Notes under the pieces: model-generated | Told to the model about the DNA's origin: nothing | Seen by the model: the letters and a program-made list of their open reading frames with translations, nothing else | Database searches by the model: none | Assembly (NCBI GenBank): GCA_028690725.1 | Contig: JAQVAR010000044.1 | Location: 1 to 6,257, forward strand | DNA from: Candidatus Iainarchaeum sp. | GTDB taxonomy: Archaea > Iainarchaeota > Iainarchaeia > Iainarchaeales > JAAZKV01 | DNA length: 6,257 bases | Direction of reading: 5' to 3' | Position numbers and translations under genes: made by a program | Shown: positions 5,148-6,257 of the stretch, piece by piece | Layout: every line of letters starts with the position of its first letter | Numbering within the stretch: position 1 is the stretch's first letter

Positions 5148-5594
5148 TTTTGAACAAATATTTTCAAACAAAATATCTTCATTTGTTTCTAATACTGATT
5201 TTAAAAAAACTTTTAAAAAAGATTTTTCACTTACTCTACAAAACAAAAAATTTTTTGTTTTCAAAGAATAATCAATAATAATTTTTATCCCAAAAATAGA
5301 TATTGGGGGAATAAAACCTTTTTTGTAACCAGTAATTTCAACACTCTCATCAGAATTTTGTTCCACTAAATCATTTTCTAACATTATTAATTTTATTTTT
5401 TCAAAATTTAATTCGGATTGAAAAGGAGTAATAACAATAAAAGGATTATTATTTTTAGAATTAAATAATTGTATTTTTACAGTAGAACTCGCAGGAAGTT
5501 TTTTATTAGCAATTAATAAATCAGTTGAACTATTAGTTGAAAAATTAATAAATTCGGCATTTATATCATTACGTTCAATAAAATCTTCTAACAT
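5142..5594 (-). CDS. Divergent YbaK/EbsC-like (ProX-type) putative aminoacyl-tRNA deacylase
   Basis: This 150-residue protein resembles the YbaK/EbsC/ProX editing domain in length and motif order. It has VKIQLF at 39-44, where K40 lies where the family has its functional lysine; FIVITPFQSELNFEKIK at 52-68, like the strand followed by rvd-x-kl; then ITGYKKGFIPPISI at 87-100, which matches the family GY-x2-G-x2-P-P/F motif; and IIIDYSL at 105-111 with the conserved D108. These proteins hydrolyse mischarged aminoacyl-tRNAs in trans (for example Cys-tRNA-Pro or Ala-tRNA-Pro). Which aminoacyl-tRNA this one edits cannot be told. Assignment is by eye from motif spacing and is weaker than for the neighbouring genes. 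It is transcribed alone, 95 bp downstream of the surface-protein gene and tail to tail with sufS, overlapping it by 6 nt. A weak TATA-like element precedes the ATG and there is no Shine-Dalgarno sequence. Confidence 0.68.
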   Translation of the reverse strand: MLEDFIERNDINAEFINFSTNSSTDLLIANKKLPASSTVKIQLFNSKNNNPFIVITPFQSELNFEKIKLIMLENDLVEQNSDESVEITGYKKGFIPPISIFGIKIIIDYSLKTKNFLFCRVSEKSFLKVFLKSVLETNEDILFENICSKS

Positions 5595-5617
5595 AAATTA
5601 ATTATTAAAAGAAAAAG

Positions 5618-5626
5618 AATAAATAA
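5618..5626 (-). promoter_or_regulatory. Weak TATA-like element for the YbaK-like gene
   Basis: Minus-strand TTATTTATT, with its inner TTTATT starting 29 nt before the ATG at 5594, matches the spacing of the other promoters here, but its sequence is less like the consensus. In such A+T-rich sequence chance matches are likely. Confidence 0.3.
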
Positions 5627-5661
5627 CTTATCCAAAATTTTAAAAATATTATAAAAAAAAT

Positions 5662-5682
5662 AAAAGGTCAAAAAGGCCTTTT
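5662..5682 (-). terminator. Hairpin plus T-tract after the right-edge surface-protein gene
   Basis: AAAAGGTC (5662-5669) and GGCCTTTT (5675-5682) can pair around an A5 loop. In minus-strand RNA the stem has one C-A mismatch, and an 8-nt T run follows close by, 8 nt after the stop codon of the right-edge gene. This is the only hairpin-like terminator that stands out in the window; the other gene ends have bare T tracts. Confidence 0.45.
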
Positions 5683-5689
5683 AAAAATT

Positions 5690-6257
5690 TTATTTCTTTT
5701 TTGTTTTTTTGTTTCCTTTACTAGAAAACACTATTATTACTACTAGGATTATTATTAATAATAATATTCCTGCTACTGGTGCAACAAAATGTGTTAAAAA
5801 GCCAGTTATTGCTATTTTATCATAAACTGGTGATTTGTTAGCATCTGAAAAGTTAATTAATTGTTTCTTTTGAAATTGACCAACAGATGTTAAAATATCA
5901 ATATTAACTTCTCTATCTTGAGGTTCTTGATTTTCAAGGAAACTCACAGTTATCCTTGCTTTAGTTGACTCATTTGGAGAAAGAAAAATATTTCTCTCAA
6001 ATTTTACTTCAGCGTCAGGATACTCTTGAACTTTTATATCAATCACATTAAAGCCAACATTTGAATCATTTGTAATATTGAATTCTACATCAATTTCTTT
6101 TCTAGTAAAAATTTTTGTTAATGCTATTTGGCCATCAACATTTAAATCAGCATTCAAACCAACACCACAATTACCACCAAACACATTTAAATTAAAATCA
6201 AATGTTTTTGACAAATTCTTTTGATTTGTTATTTCTATTGTACCAATCAATTTTCCA
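5690..6257 (-). CDS. C-terminal part of a membrane-anchored beta-rich surface protein (partial, cut by right edge)
   Basis: At least 188 residues of an open frame run off the right edge. The frame continues upstream of the TTG at 6250 through Lys and Gly codons, so the true start is outside the window and the TTG is probably an internal Leu. The extracellular part is rich in alternating beta-strand patterns. It includes a segment (about 53-122, counted from the Leu at 6250) with DVEFNITNDSNVGFNV, then FLSPNESTKARITVSF, resembling NEW3/CARDB-like Ig folds that add stalk-like repeats to archaeal surface proteins. A single membrane segment (about 156-176: VAPVAGILLLIIILVV) is followed by SSKGNKKTKKK, a basic cytoplasmic anchor. 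The topology is therefore outside-in with a C-terminal anchor, and a signal peptide is expected upstream. Ligand and role are unknown. A hairpin and T tract follow the stop. Confidence 0.82.
   Translation of the reverse strand, partial: GKLIGTIEITNQKNLSKTFDFNLNVFGGNCGVGLNADLNVDGQIALTKIFTRKEIDVEFNITNDSNVGFNVIDIKVQEYPDAEVKFERNIFLSPNESTKARITVSFLENQEPQDREVNIDILTSVGQFQKKQLINFSDANKSPVYDKIAITGFLTHFVAPVAGILLLIIILVVIIVFSSKGNKKTKKK

Noticed and set aside
6248..6250. TTG as the start codon of the right-edge gene
   Set aside because: The frame stays open upstream to the window edge, no Shine-Dalgarno or TATA sequence can be seen, and a C-terminally anchored surface protein needs a signal peptide that is missing. 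The gene is treated as 5'-truncated by the window.

Overview
The window is strongly A+T-rich (by eye about three quarters A+T or more), tightly packed, and encodes lysine- and asparagine-rich proteins. It looks archaeal. The evidence is TATA-like boxes about 29 nt upstream of start codons with no Shine-Dalgarno sequence between (leaderless mRNAs), a TraB-type protein with a C-terminal membrane domain, and T-tract terminators. Low G+C, short proteins and short intergenic gaps suggest a DPANN-type lineage such as Woesearchaeota or Pacearchaeota. That placement is an inference and was not tested by any search.

Layout, left to right: (1) the first 60 residues of a secreted or membrane protein on the minus strand, cut by the left edge; (2) divergent from it, a plus-strand TraB/PrgY-family membrane protein; (3) a minus-strand block with a stand-alone tRNA-binding OB-fold protein (CsaA/MetRS C-terminal type), then, from a separate promoter, a nucleotidyltransferase and a CDP-alcohol phosphatidyltransferase joined by an ATGA start/stop overlap; (4) a minus-strand PHP-domain phosphoesterase; (5) divergent from it across 52 bp, a plus-strand SufS-type cysteine desulfurase; (6) overlapping the sufS 3' end tail to tail, a minus-strand YbaK/EbsC-like putative aminoacyl-tRNA editing protein; (7) the C-terminal part of a membrane-anchored, beta-rich surface protein on the minus strand, cut by the right edge.

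Most of this is housekeeping: sulfur mobilisation (SufS), membrane lipid headgroup chemistry (CDP-alcohol transferase), tRNA binding and editing, and cell-surface proteins. The only pair clearly tied by gene structure is the nucleotidyltransferase and CDP-alcohol transferase. I see no CRISPR array, transposon, tRNA or rRNA gene, no intergenic gap over about 115 bp, and no convincing undescribed multi-gene system. The points most worth a second look are that translationally coupled pair, the Asp-to-Glu change in the CDP-alcohol transferase signature, the uniform leaderless promoter architecture and the divergent YbaK-like protein.
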